From assembly GCF_003952385.1 (NCBI RefSeq), contig NZ_CP034444.1:62001-126000 (forward strand): a DNA stretch of 64,000 bases, read 5' to 3'. The position numbers were made by a program, and so were the translations under genes. The stretch's first letter is position 1. Each line of letters starts with the position of its first letter. The notes beneath the pieces were generated by a model. The model saw only the letters and a list, made by a program, of their open reading frames with translations. It did no database searches and had not been told where the DNA came from. Below are positions 53,769 to 61,906 of the stretch, one piece after another. This DNA is from Mesorhizobium sp. M1D.F.Ca.ET.043.01.1.1 (GTDB lineage: Bacteria > Pseudomonadota > Alphaproteobacteria > Rhizobiales > Rhizobiaceae).

Positions 53769-53936
53769 CTATTTCGCGACCAAATCGGCCTTGGCGCCGA
53801 CGGCGATGCCGTAGCCTTCCAGCCCCAGCGCGCTGGCGCCGGCATGGCTTACCACATCGCAAGCCGCATTCGAGTTCCCGGTCCTCGTAAAAGCCGGAGC
53901 GGTAGCCGATCATGTTGGCGCGGTTCAGCATGTCGT
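53769..53936 (-). pseudogene. remnant of an amidohydrolase (cytosine deaminase-like) C terminus
   Basis: Two frames together recreate the end of an amidohydrolase. Near 53936 reads DMLNRANMIGYRSGFYEDRE; then the frame shifts and continues DVVSHAGASALGLEGYG and IAVGAKADLVAK to a TAG at 53771-53769. The pairing of Gly-Tyr-Gly-(I/L)-A-V-G-A-K-A-D-L is a typical amidohydrolase closing motif. The rest of the gene is missing and stop codons lie just upstream. It is a decayed fragment left by deletion plus frameshift. Confidence 0.6.
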
Positions 53937-54111
53937 GAGTTGGCGCCGCTCAGGTGAGCAAGGTCAATGCAGCGGAGATAGAAAGTCTTTCGCCTAAGCT
54001 GCCGGTCTGCCCCGATTGCGCTCTGTCGACCTGCAATTGTTAACCATAATCCCAAGCACCGGTGATCAAGTCTCTCGCACCCGCCTATTCCGCTATCGCG
54101 GAAGTTTTCGC
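53937..54111. other. gap upstream of a weak small open frame
   Basis: No gene is seen. It is less GC-rich than its surroundings (TTGTTAACCATAAT near 54035-54055) and may hold a promoter for the small frame at 54112. Confidence 0.3.
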
Positions 54112-54267
54112 GTGCAAAAAATATGCGATAGTACGATCTGCGGTACGAGGCCGCCGTGGTCGACGCGGACGCCCAAGCACATCCCCAACAATGTCGCCCC
54201 CAACGGCCGCGTCGACCATGTACTGAACGGCGATCTGACCCGGGTCGCCGTTTCTGTTTTGGACTGA
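54112..54267 (+). CDS. possible small protein (hypothetical)
   Basis: A 51-codon frame from a GTG, ending at the TGA that faces the GFA gene. It has a coherent, moderately basic sequence (TRPPWSTRTPKHIPNNVAP, then DHVLNGDLTRVAVSVLD) whose composition looks protein-like in its last 40 codons. No ribosome binding site is evident. It may be a fragment of a larger decayed gene next to the amidohydrolase remnant. I do not recognise it. Confidence 0.25.
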   Translation: MQKICDSTICGTRPPWSTRTPKHIPNNVAPNGRVDHVLNGDLTRVAVSVLD

Positions 54268-54723
54268 TCAGGCCTGCAACCCGGCGTATTCCGCGACCAG
54301 TCCCTCATATTCTTCGAAGGCCGGCAGAGCCGCATAGCTGTGCACGGCGGGCGTCGTCGCCCAGGGCAATTTCTCGCTGGTCCAGGTCTCGACAAAGGGC
54401 GTGAACCAGGCAGGGTCATCCAGCATGGTCGGGCGCAGGTTGACGAACCAGTCCAGCCCCTCCGGCCGGGTGAACATCCAGGTCATGCAGTAGCCGCAGA
54501 AATAGTGTTTCGAGGCGCCATGCAGGCCGCCGATCACCGGCTCGCCTTTGGTGATCTCGAAGCCGTCCGAGGGGATCGCCGCGCTCAGCGAATAGGCGCT
54601 GGACGACATCTTCTGGCAGCCGGTGCAGTGGCAGGCCATTGCGAGCAAGGGCTTTGCCGATACCCTCAGGCGCACGCGGCCGCAGCGGCAGCCGCCTTCG
54701 GCAGGCAGGGAAAAGTTGGGCAA
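54268..54723 (-). CDS. GFA family protein (CENP-V/Gfa zinc fold)
   Basis: The third GFA-fold gene of the window; 151 residues. Zinc-ligand clusters are GGCRCGRVRLR (about 10-14), CHCTGCQKMSSSAYSL (about 30-35) and FCGYCMTWMF (about 78-82). The last pair reads C-G-Y-C instead of the common C-G-x-C-G-S. The start is taken as TTG 54723, which follows GGAGG by 6 bases, within the end of the isochorismatase gene. The two are therefore translationally linked by a 58-base overlap. Confidence 0.87.
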   Translation of the reverse strand: MPNFSLPAEGGCRCGRVRLRVSAKPLLAMACHCTGCQKMSSSAYSLSAAIPSDGFEITKGEPVIGGLHGASKHYFCGYCMTWMFTRPEGLDWFVNLRPTMLDDPAWFTPFVETWTSEKLPWATTPAVHSYAALPAFEEYEGLVAEYAGLQA

Positions 54724-55328
54724 GACGGGCCTCCTTGGTAGGTTCTTCCCTTCTCCCCCTTGTGAGCGAAGGGAAGCGCTCGGCTCTCCGTCAGCGCAGC
54801 CGTTGTCGCCAGCCGCACGCCTTGCTCGGCGAAAGCCTCGTTGAGCCGCGCGATGATGGCTGGCGCCTTCTCCTCCTGGGAATCCAGCGTCGAGTGCGCG
54901 TCCGAAACCACTGTGACCCCAAGCCCTTCGGCAAAGGCGCCCTTGACAGTAGCGGCGACGCAGAAATCGGTCTGGGCGCCGATGAGAACGACGTCCCGAG
55001 CGCCCTGCCCGGCCACCCATTCGGCAAGGGCTGCATTGGAAAAGGCGTTGCCGACGCTCTTGCCGAAGGTCGGCTCGTCTGCCGCCTGGCCGAGCCGCGG
55101 CCACACCGGCCAGCCCGATGCACCCGGCGCCAGCGGATCGCCTTCCGGCCCGTCATGGCGGATGAAGGCCACCTTGCGGCCGGTACGGCGCGCCCAGCCG
55201 ATCAGTTTTCGAGCGCGCTCGGCAATGGTGTCGGCGTCATGGATCGGCGGGTCGAAGCGGCCATCGAACATGCCGGTCTGCAGGTCGATGACGATGAGCG
55301 GAGCGGTGGCGGAGGGGGTGTCTGGCAT
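54666..55328 (-). CDS. isochorismatase-family cysteine hydrolase
   Basis: A 220-residue hydrolase with the isochorismatase/nicotinamidase fold. Catalytic residues are visible: Asp in LIVIDLQTGMFDG (about 15), Lys in FGKSVGNAF (about 88) and Cys in VVLIGAQTDFCVAATVKGA (about 124). The standard fold ends near 185; the remaining 35 residues (from about ALTESRALPF, Lys/Gly-rich then polyalanine) are an unusual extension that overlaps the GFA gene. The real stop may be this one, or the overlap may reflect a lost stop. Substrate unknown. Confidence 0.85.
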   Translation of the reverse strand: MPDTPSATAPLIVIDLQTGMFDGRFDPPIHDADTIAERARKLIGWARRTGRKVAFIRHDGPEGDPLAPGASGWPVWPRLGQAADEPTFGKSVGNAFSNAALAEWVAGQGARDVVLIGAQTDFCVAATVKGAFAEGLGVTVVSDAHSTLDSQEEKAPAIIARLNEAFAEQGVRLATTAALTESRALPFAHKGEKGRTYQGGPSCPTFPCLPKAAAAAAACA

Positions 55329-55471
55329 GGCGGCGAAGATAGCGGAGGTGCGGGACGGGTCAAGAACAAGGCAGCGCCGGAAAGCCGCAGGTCGAGTCGG
55401 ATTTTAACAATCCAGAGTTGAAATATGAGGATACCGCAACTACTATCGGACGAACGTTTGGGGGAATGACG

Positions 55472-55882
55472 ATGAATAAACTATACAAGGTGTTCCTGAT
55501 CGGAGGAGACACCGGCGAGGACAAGCAGGCAACGTTTGAGCTATGCGATGCAGGCGCAAGATGCCGGCTCACCTGCAAATACCGGGACACGGTGATCGAG
55601 GCTGAAGAGGACGACTACTTCGAAGCCCTTTGCCAAATCCGCAAGCAGCTCGAAGTGGAAGGAATTCTGCCCTTTTGCTACGGCGCCAGCGCCTACGTCT
55701 TTCCCGAGGGGACCGTGATCAAGACGAGCCGCGGACTGATTGCCTGCAAGGTGAAGATGGGGCAGTTGCCGCAAGAGGCCGACCTGGTCAACATCTTCGC
55801 CGACGGCCACGATGTGGTGCCCGCCTTCGTTGGGCTGCAGCAAAAATGTTGGGACGCGTGGCTCGCTTCGTTGCCGTCATGA
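55472..55882 (+). CDS. hypothetical protein
   Basis: A 136-residue soluble, acidic protein. The opening MNKLYKVFLIGGDTGEDKQATFELCDAGARCRLTCKYRDTVIEAEEDDYFEALCQIRKQLEVEGILPFCYGASAYVFPEG (pieces of it) is a mixed alpha/beta pattern with five cysteines. GGGGGA lies before this ATG. I do not recognise the family. It precedes a second unknown gene (35-base gap) on the same strand, so the pair is probably co-expressed. The spacing and small size would suit a toxin-immunity or sensor pair, but this is speculation. Confidence 0.6.
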   Translation: MNKLYKVFLIGGDTGEDKQATFELCDAGARCRLTCKYRDTVIEAEEDDYFEALCQIRKQLEVEGILPFCYGASAYVFPEGTVIKTSRGLIACKVKMGQLPQEADLVNIFADGHDVVPAFVGLQQKCWDAWLASLPS

Positions 55883-55916
55883 GAGCACCATCGCTGTGTG
55901 ATCGCAGGAAATGACA

Positions 55917-56219
55917 ATGGATTCCGATTGGCCGTTCGACGATCCGCCGAATGTCGCGGTCTTCACGACACGTCAGATCATCAGGGGCGAACACATCATC
56001 GACTATGTCGCCCATGATGACGACGATGGCGCGTGGCAGTTCCTGGATCGGGCTGTCGATTTCAAGATGGCCAATGCCATGCTTGTCGCTCTGTCAGCGA
56101 TGGTAGAGCGCGACAACTCGCTTGGCGAGCTCCGGGATCTTCCCCATGGCTGGTGTGCCTGGCGCGAGGGTAAGGGCCAGCCTTGGCATAGGGCGAGGAA
56201 AGAGCCAGAGGCAGAATGA
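55917..56219 (+). CDS. DUF2185-like (immunity-type) small protein
   Basis: A 100-residue soluble protein. Segments such as DWPFDDPPNVAVFTTRQI, VAHDDDDGAWQFLDRAVDF and LGELRDLPHGWCAWREGKGQPWHR recall proteobacterial proteins annotated as DUF2185-like, a group related to Imm33 immunity proteins. The start is taken at ATG 55917, 7 bases after AGGAA; an ATG at 55911 is equally in frame. It follows the unknown gene at 55472-55882. No toxin gene is recognised. Confidence 0.6.
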   Translation: MDSDWPFDDPPNVAVFTTRQIIRGEHIIDYVAHDDDDGAWQFLDRAVDFKMANAMLVALSAMVERDNSLGELRDLPHGWCAWREGKGQPWHRARKEPEAE

Positions 56220-56240
56220 TATCGGGAAGCGCCCCCTGAC

Positions 56241-56298
56241 TTCGTCATCCGGGCGGAGCAAGGAGCGAAGCGACGGGCGCAGACCCGAGGATGACGAA
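56241..56298. repeat. palindromic intergenic repeat, TTCGTCATCC family
   Basis: TTCGTCATCC (56241-56250) and GGATGACGAA (56289-56298) are perfect inverted arms around a GGAGCAAGGAGCGAAGCGA-like centre. It lies between convergent genes and can act as a bidirectional terminator. I recall this form as widespread in Mesorhizobium-type genomes. Confidence 0.6.
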
Positions 56299-56326
56299 CG
56301 TAAGGTTGGCGCCGCTATCCCGCCGT

Positions 56327-57235
56327 CTACGACATCAGCGGCATCGGGCCTTTCAGCGCTTCCGCCAGCGCGCCGCGGAACACCGCGATCGGCTGCGCAA
56401 GCCGGCCCGCCGGAGGGCGATGGAGCAGCCAGCAGCGCACTTGCGGCTTGAAGCCGGGGCAATCCACTACCTCGACCGCGTCGCGCCACTGGCTGCCCGA
56501 CAGCGCGCCGGGTGTCACGACGCCAATGCCATGGCCGCGCGCCACCAGCGACATGCGCAAGTCGGCGCCTTGCGCCTCGACGCCGACATGGAAAGGCAGC
56601 CGCGCAACCTCGAAGCGGTGGCGGATGAAGGCGCGGAAACCGCAGCCGGTTTCGTTCAGCACCCAAGGGTAGCGTGACAGCGCGTCGAGTTCGGCCGGTT
56701 TCGGCACGCCGAGGCTGGGCGACGCCACCAGCAAAACCTCCTGCACGCCGAGATCGTCGCCGACCAATTCTGTCGGCGGCGAGACGCCCTCGGCGAGGCA
56801 GACGGCGACCGCGTCGATCTCGCTGTGCAGCACCTGCTCCACCAGGCGCGGCGACAGGCTGGAGGTGATCTTCAGCGTCAGTTGCGGGAAGGCGGCGCGC
56901 AAGCTGTCGAGCGGCTCCGACAAAGCGCTGGTCGAGAGGTAGGGCATGATGCCGAGGCGGAACTCGCCCCTCACCTCGCCGGCCGGCGAGACGCCGGCCT
57001 TCAGATCCTCCAGCGAGCGCAGTACGCGGCGGCCGTGTTCGTAGGCCTCGCGGCCGGAAGCGGTCGGCCTCAGCGGCTTCGACTGGCGGTCGAGCAAGGG
57101 CGTCGCCAGCCGCTCCTCGAGGTTCTGGATACGGCGTGTCACGCCAGGCTGGGTGAGGTTGAGCCTGGCCGAGGCGCCGACGATGGAGCCGGTCTCGACG
57201 ACGGCGACGAAGGCTTCAAGGTCGTGGATGTTCAT
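56327..57235 (-). CDS. LysR-family transcriptional regulator
   Basis: A 302-residue LysR protein. The winged helix is NIHDLEAFVAVVETGSIVGASARLNLTQPGVTRRIQNLEERLATPLLDRQSKPLRPTASG (about 2-60), followed by an effector domain (about 90-290, with LGIMPYLSTSALSEPL). The ATG is 57235; a TTG codon two residues earlier is less likely. The gene is divergent from an MFS exporter gene, and the 70-base gap holds two palindromes, so it likely controls that exporter and itself. Confidence 0.93.
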   Translation of the reverse strand: MNIHDLEAFVAVVETGSIVGASARLNLTQPGVTRRIQNLEERLATPLLDRQSKPLRPTASGREAYEHGRRVLRSLEDLKAGVSPAGEVRGEFRLGIMPYLSTSALSEPLDSLRAAFPQLTLKITSSLSPRLVEQVLHSEIDAVAVCLAEGVSPPTELVGDDLGVQEVLLVASPSLGVPKPAELDALSRYPWVLNETGCGFRAFIRHRFEVARLPFHVGVEAQGADLRMSLVARGHGIGVVTPGALSGSQWRDAVEVVDCPGFKPQVRCWLLHRPPAGRLAQPIAVFRGALAEALKGPMPLMS

Positions 57236-57244
57236 GCGCAACTC

Positions 57245-57284
57245 GCATAATCATTATCAAGTCAATTCAATTGTAGCATTATGC
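57245..57284. promoter_or_regulatory. nested palindromes between the LysR and MFS genes
   Basis: ATAATCATTAT (57247-57257) and CAATTCAATTG (57263-57273) are perfect 5-1-5 palindromes, their centres 16 bases apart. A wider repeat, GCATAAT (57245-57251) and ATTATGC (57278-57284), spans both. The set fits two sites of a LysR tetramer. Confidence 0.55.
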
Positions 57285-57311
57285 CTGTGCCGAATAAAGT
57301 CCTCGCCGGAT

Positions 57312-58538
57312 ATGCGGAGACAGCGAGGACCATTCATCCACGGCAACGCACAACTGGCCGCGCGGCCAGGCGAAACCATCACCCGATCGCAGACGCTGCT
57401 GTTTGCCGCCTCGGTCGGCATCATCGTTACCAATCTGTTTGCGCCGCAGACGCTGGTCGGGCTGATCGGTCCGTCGCTGGGCGCCGCGGAATGGGAAAGC
57501 GGCTTCGTCTCGATGGCGACGCTGCTCGGCTATGCCGCCGGGCTGTTCTTCCTGGTGCCGCTGTCCGACCTTGTCGAGAACCGAGTGCTGGTGCTGCGCA
57601 TGCTATGCGCGGCGGCGCTCGCTGCGGCGATCGCTTCGCTCGCGCCGTCCGAAGCCTCGCTCCTCGCCGTTCTGTTCGTGCTGGGGGCCGCGTGCTCCTG
57701 CATCCAGGTGCTGGTGCCGCTTGCTGCCTCGATGGCGCCGCCCGGACAGGACGGTCGCGTCATCGGCGACGTGATGAGCGGGCTGATGATCGGCATCCTC
57801 TTGTCGCGCCCGCTGGCGAGCCTCGTCGCCGACGCCGTCGGCTGGCGCGCCTTCTACGCATTGAACGCCACGGCACTCGCACTGCTCGCCATCCTGCTCG
57901 GCCTCACGCTGCCCAGGCGGCGGCCGCTCGCGCAGGCCAGCTACGCGGCGCTCATCGCCTCGCTGCTGGATCTGCTGCGCCAGGAGCCGGTGCTGCGCCG
58001 CCGCGCTTTCACGGCGAGCCTGGTGATGGCTGCCTTCAGCGTGTTTTGGACGGCCGTGGCACTCAGGCTTGCCGCGCCGCCTTTCGAGCTTAGCCAGAAG
58101 GGCATCGCGCTCTTCGCCCTGGTCGGCGCCGGCGGTGCCGCGGTGACACCGATCTTCGGCCGCGCCGGCGACCGCGGCTGGACACGGCCAGCGACGATTT
58201 TCTGCCATCTCGGGGTGGTCGCCGCGCTCGGCCTCGCCGCTTGGGCCGGTACCACCACCAGCGGCTCTTGGCTGCCGCTGATGCTGATGGGCGTCAGCGC
58301 GGTACTGCTCGACATCGGCGTCACCGGCGACCAGACGCTCGGCCGCCGCGCCGTCAACCTCTTGCAGCCGAAGGCGCGCGGGCGCCTCAATGGGCTCTTC
58401 GTCGGGATCTTCTTCATCGGCGGCGCGGTTGGGTCGCTCCTGGCGGGGATTGCCTGGGCGTGGGGCGGATGGAATGCGGTGTGCGCGGCGGGTGCGGTGT
58501 TCGGGGTGGCGGCGCTGGTGGTGGATTGGGTGGGGTAG
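57312..58538 (+). CDS. MFS family transporter
   Basis: A 408-residue integral membrane protein with about 12 hydrophobic segments. The start ITRSQTLLFAASVGIIVTNLFAPQTLVGLIGPSLGAAEWESGF and the loop FLVPLSDLVENRVLVLRML (about 70-90) follow the DHA-like MFS pattern, with the second half repeating it. An arginine-rich loop (TLPRRRPL, about 200) lies in the centre. It probably exports a small molecule. The ATG at 57312 gives a normal N terminus. The LysR neighbour is its likely regulator. Confidence 0.92.
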   Translation: MRRQRGPFIHGNAQLAARPGETITRSQTLLFAASVGIIVTNLFAPQTLVGLIGPSLGAAEWESGFVSMATLLGYAAGLFFLVPLSDLVENRVLVLRMLCAAALAAAIASLAPSEASLLAVLFVLGAACSCIQVLVPLAASMAPPGQDGRVIGDVMSGLMIGILLSRPLASLVADAVGWRAFYALNATALALLAILLGLTLPRRRPLAQASYAALIASLLDLLRQEPVLRRRAFTASLVMAAFSVFWTAVALRLAAPPFELSQKGIALFALVGAGGAAVTPIFGRAGDRGWTRPATIFCHLGVVAALGLAAWAGTTTSGSWLPLMLMGVSAVLLDIGVTGDQTLGRRAVNLLQPKARGRLNGLFVGIFFIGGAVGSLLAGIAWAWGGWNAVCAAGAVFGVAALVVDWVG

Positions 58539-58545
58539 TGGCGCC

Positions 58546-60570
58546 TCAGCCAATCCCGCCCGTGACCAAATACGCACCGGCAGTGCGCCCATCCGGTACG
58601 AGCACGATGGCGGTGACGATCGAGCCGTAGGAACCGCGCCAGACGCTGTGGAAACCCTGGTGGATGGATGCCGGCACGACGACCCGCGCGGTGTAGCGAT
58701 TGCCGTCTGCCTGCATGATCACCGGCTCGCCATTGACATGGACCTTCACGATAGCCGCTTCCGGTCTCGTGCCACCCATATCGACTTCCAGCGCAATCGC
58801 GATCTCGTCATTGCCGCTGGCATGGATCGTCTCGGCGGTCAGCGCCAGCGTAAGCCGCGCATCGCCAGGACGACCCGGCGCGCCGCTGCCAGCCGCGAAC
58901 ACATCATCCGGCAGCGCCGGCGTCCGCGGCGGGACGGTGCGGCGCTGCGTGGCGCGCTCATAGTCGCCGGCCATCGTCAGCAACGCCGCATCGTCATAGG
59001 CCTTGCCGGCAAAGGTCAGGCCCACCGGCATGCCGATATCGGCCATGGTGCCCATCGGTACCGTCACCGTCGGGATGCCGAGATGGCGCCAGATGAGATT
59101 GCCGTTGGCGACCCAGGTGCCGTTGCGCCAGGCGAGCACGGCGGAGGCCTCGTTGACGTCGGCATCGGCCGGGCCGACATCGGCGGCGGCGGGCAGCACC
59201 ACGGCATCGAGGGAGTTCGCCTGCAGCCACTCTTCGAAGTCGATCCGCCGCGCGGCCTCCAGCCCCCTCAGCCCATCCTCGATGGCAGGAATGTCTTCCA
59301 GCGGCGCCACGCCCTTCCTGGCGCGCTCGACATATTCGGCAAGATCGAAACCGTCGTCGCCATAGGGGTCGGGCAGCGCGCCCGGCGGCTGCGGAAAGAT
59401 TTTCGGGCCATCGACAGAAGCGAGATCGGAGATTGCCGGGTCGGCATTGGCGCGCAGGAAATCGTCCCACGACCAGATCGAGAGATCCCAGATCTCGCGG
59501 GTGGCGAAATCCTCCGGCACCAGGCCGCGATCGACCATCGAGCGGGCGCCCGGGCGGTCGCGCTCATAGTTGGAGACGGCGGGAAAATCGACCTCGACGA
59601 CCTCGGCGCCGAGCGCTTCGAGGTCGCGCGCCGCCTGCCGCCAGAGACCGAGCACCGAGGCGCGGGTCTCGATCGGCCGCTCGGCGCCGTCATCCTTGCC
59701 GATGTACATTTTCGGCACGCCGAGCCGCTTGCCTTTGAGCGCGCCTTGCAGCGGAAGCCCCGTGTAGCTTGCCGGCCTGAGCGCCGAAGCCTTCGGGATC
59801 GAAACCCAGGGCTGCACGCGCCAGAAGTCGCCACGCGTCTCGGTATCGTCGGCGACGATCACGTCGAGCAGCTCCAGCATGTCGGCGATGCTGCGCGTGT
59901 GCGGCACCACCACATCCATTGTCGGCACCAGCGGCCAGTTGCCGCGCACCGAGATCACGCCGCGCGAAGGCGTGTAGGCGACGAGCGCATTGTTGGAGGC
60001 CGGCGCGCGGCCGGACGACCAGGTCTCCTCGCCGAGCCCGAAGGCGGCGAAGTTCGCCGCGGTCGCCGTGCCTGAGCCGTTGGACGAGCCGGAGGCGAAG
60101 GCGGCGGTCAGATAGTCCGCGTTGTAAGGACTCTCGGCGCGGCCATAGACGCCGCGCTGCATGCCGCCATTGGCCATCGGCGGCATGTTGGTGAGGCCGA
60201 GCAACACAGCGCCCGCGGCGCGCAGCCTGGCGATGGTGAAGGCGTCCTCGTTTGCTGTGAGATGCTCGAAGGCCGGCGAGCCGGCGGCGACCGTCAGGCC
60301 TTTCGCCTTGTAGCTGTCCTTGGCCGTATAAGGTATGCCGTCGAGCGGCCCGAGGGTTTTGCCCTCGCGGCGCCGGCGGTCGGAAGCGGCAGCCTCCTCG
60401 AACATTTTCGGGTTGAGGATGGGTATGGCGTTGAGCGCAATGCCGTGGCGGTCGTAGTGAGCGATGCGCCTCAGGTAAGCGCCGACCAGCTCGACGCTGG
60501 TGACGACGCCCTCCTCCAGCGCATCGCGCAGGTCGGCGATAGAGGCTTCGACGAGATGGAGGTGGGGCAT
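58546..60570 (-). CDS. amidase-signature enzyme with C-terminal extra domain
   Basis: A 674-residue hydrolase. The amidase-signature domain (about 20-540) has the catalytic lysine in YTAKDSYKAKGL (about 78) and the Gly/Ser-rich motif AFASGSSNGSGTATA (about 155-170), with the Ser-cisSer-Lys triad intact. A further domain of about 110 residues (about 560-674: LALTAETIHASGNDEIAIALEVDMGGTRPEAAIVKVHVNGEP) looks like an Ig-type beta-sandwich and is absent from typical amidases of 450-500 residues. No signal peptide is seen. The ATG at 60570 starts MPHLHLVEASI. Substrate unknown. Confidence 0.92.
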   Translation of the reverse strand: MPHLHLVEASIADLRDALEEGVVTSVELVGAYLRRIAHYDRHGIALNAIPILNPKMFEEAAASDRRRREGKTLGPLDGIPYTAKDSYKAKGLTVAAGSPAFEHLTANEDAFTIARLRAAGAVLLGLTNMPPMANGGMQRGVYGRAESPYNADYLTAAFASGSSNGSGTATAANFAAFGLGEETWSSGRAPASNNALVAYTPSRGVISVRGNWPLVPTMDVVVPHTRSIADMLELLDVIVADDTETRGDFWRVQPWVSIPKASALRPASYTGLPLQGALKGKRLGVPKMYIGKDDGAERPIETRASVLGLWRQAARDLEALGAEVVEVDFPAVSNYERDRPGARSMVDRGLVPEDFATREIWDLSIWSWDDFLRANADPAISDLASVDGPKIFPQPPGALPDPYGDDGFDLAEYVERARKGVAPLEDIPAIEDGLRGLEAARRIDFEEWLQANSLDAVVLPAAADVGPADADVNEASAVLAWRNGTWVANGNLIWRHLGIPTVTVPMGTMADIGMPVGLTFAGKAYDDAALLTMAGDYERATQRRTVPPRTPALPDDVFAAGSGAPGRPGDARLTLALTAETIHASGNDEIAIALEVDMGGTRPEAAIVKVHVNGEPVIMQADGNRYTARVVVPASIHQGFHSVWRGSYGSIVTAIVLVPDGRTAGAYLVTGGIG

Positions 60571-60700
60571 GGCGAGGTGGCTCGGTTGGCGTTCCCTCCC
60601 TCTGCCTGCCGGGCATCTCCCCCGCAAGGGAAAGATTGAATCACGCGGATGGTCGCCAATCTCCGGCGTCTGAAGGCTGGCGGCAAGGCCGAAGCTGCCG

Positions 60701-60733
60701 ATCTCCCCTTAAATGGACCCTCAAAGGGGAGAT
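60701..60733. repeat. palindromic repeat, ATCTCCCCTT form
   Basis: ATCTCCCCTT (60701-60710) and AAGGGGAGAT (60724-60733) form a 10-bp perfect stem with a 13-base loop. It lies in the 182-base gap between the glycerophosphodiesterase and amidase genes. A partial copy precedes it near 60613. Confidence 0.6.
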
Positions 60734-60752
60734 TGGTCGCCTCGGCGCCGGC

Positions 60753-61811
60753 TCAATTGATGCTTGCCGTGTGTGCCGGCTCCACCGGCCTCGTCTCGTC
60801 CGTGTAGGGCACCCTAAAGCCGTTCGCCGTCAGCCACTCGATCGCCGCCTTCGGCTCGTCGGTCTGGATGATGGTGGCGCCGCGGTCGACCCAGAAACCC
60901 CAGGCTTCGCGCGGCAGGCTGGCGGCGACGGCCAGCTCGTCGCCGCGGCCGCCGGCAAGGAAGCCGCCCGGCTTGTTGGCGATGGCGTAGGTGTCGGCCC
61001 AGAGGTGCCAGCCACCTCGGATCGCCGTCGCCCGCATGCGGGTGCCGAACAGCGGCCCGCCGCTCGTCGTCAGCGTCTCGGCGCCAGCGCGCCAGTTGAT
61101 CAACTCGATGGCGCGCGGCGCAAACGCCTTGTCGACTTGCTCCGCGAAGGCAGCGTCATGCACGGCGTCGTCGGCGAGTATCGGCATGAACTGGAAGCCG
61201 GCGCCGGCCTCGGCAAGTGCGATCTTCGCGGCCTCGATGCGCTGACGGTTCCACAGGTTCTCCTTGACGATCACTTGGTCTGCCATCCCGAGTTCGCGGG
61301 CGACCGCGATCATGGCCGGCAGGTCGGTCACCTCCAGCTTGTTGTCGAGGTTGATGATGATCCTGTCCTTGGTGGTCAGCAGCATCTCGCGCAGCGTCGA
61401 CACAGCCTCATTGGTGACGGCGCCCGTGCCCTCGATCACCAGCCGGCATTTCTTCAGCTCGGCCAGCGTATATTTCACCACCTCGCCCCTGCAGGTGGTG
61501 GTGCGATCGAGCCAGCTGTCATGCATGATGACGAACTCGCCGTCCTTCGAGCGCCTGACGTCGACCTCGACGATCTCGGCGCCCATCGCGATCGAGCCCT
61601 CGACGGCGGCGAGCGAATTCTCGGCATAGAGCGTCTTGCCGGCCTGCATGCTGCCGGCGCGATGCGCGGCGATCATCACATGGTCGCGCCACTGGTTGGC
61701 GTGCTCGAAGCGATCGAGGATTTGCGCAGCGCGCGTCTCGCCGGCTAAGCTTTGGCCAGATAAGGCCGCAAGCGTGGCGGACAGAAGAAGGCTCAGCCAG
61801 AGTGTTCGCAT
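60753..61811 (-). CDS. glycerophosphodiester phosphodiesterase family protein, exported
   Basis: A 352-residue TIM-barrel phosphodiesterase in the periplasm. A signal peptide (LWLSLLLSATLAALSGQSLAG, about 4-24) is followed by the GDPD motif HR in MIAAHRAGSMQAG (about 46-50) and ENSLAAVEGSIAMGAEIVEVDVRRSKDGEFVIMHDSWLDRTT (about 63-104), which holds the catalytic His, Arg, Glu, Asp and His. It likely cuts glycerophosphodiesters for phosphate and glycerol-3-phosphate. Long C-terminal tail (about 290-352) is unremarkable. Confidence 0.92.
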   Translation of the reverse strand: MRTLWLSLLLSATLAALSGQSLAGETRAAQILDRFEHANQWRDHVMIAAHRAGSMQAGKTLYAENSLAAVEGSIAMGAEIVEVDVRRSKDGEFVIMHDSWLDRTTTCRGEVVKYTLAELKKCRLVIEGTGAVTNEAVSTLREMLLTTKDRIIINLDNKLEVTDLPAMIAVARELGMADQVIVKENLWNRQRIEAAKIALAEAGAGFQFMPILADDAVHDAAFAEQVDKAFAPRAIELINWRAGAETLTTSGGPLFGTRMRATAIRGGWHLWADTYAIANKPGGFLAGGRGDELAVAASLPREAWGFWVDRGATIIQTDEPKAAIEWLTANGFRVPYTDETRPVEPAHTASIN

Positions 61812-61906
61812 CAGGGAATCGCTCCGTTCCGGGTCGGGACCCGGTTAGGCGATGCCCATGACAGGGCGGTGAACGAAGCCGGCTAGGTGTTTGATATCAA
61901 GGTCCG

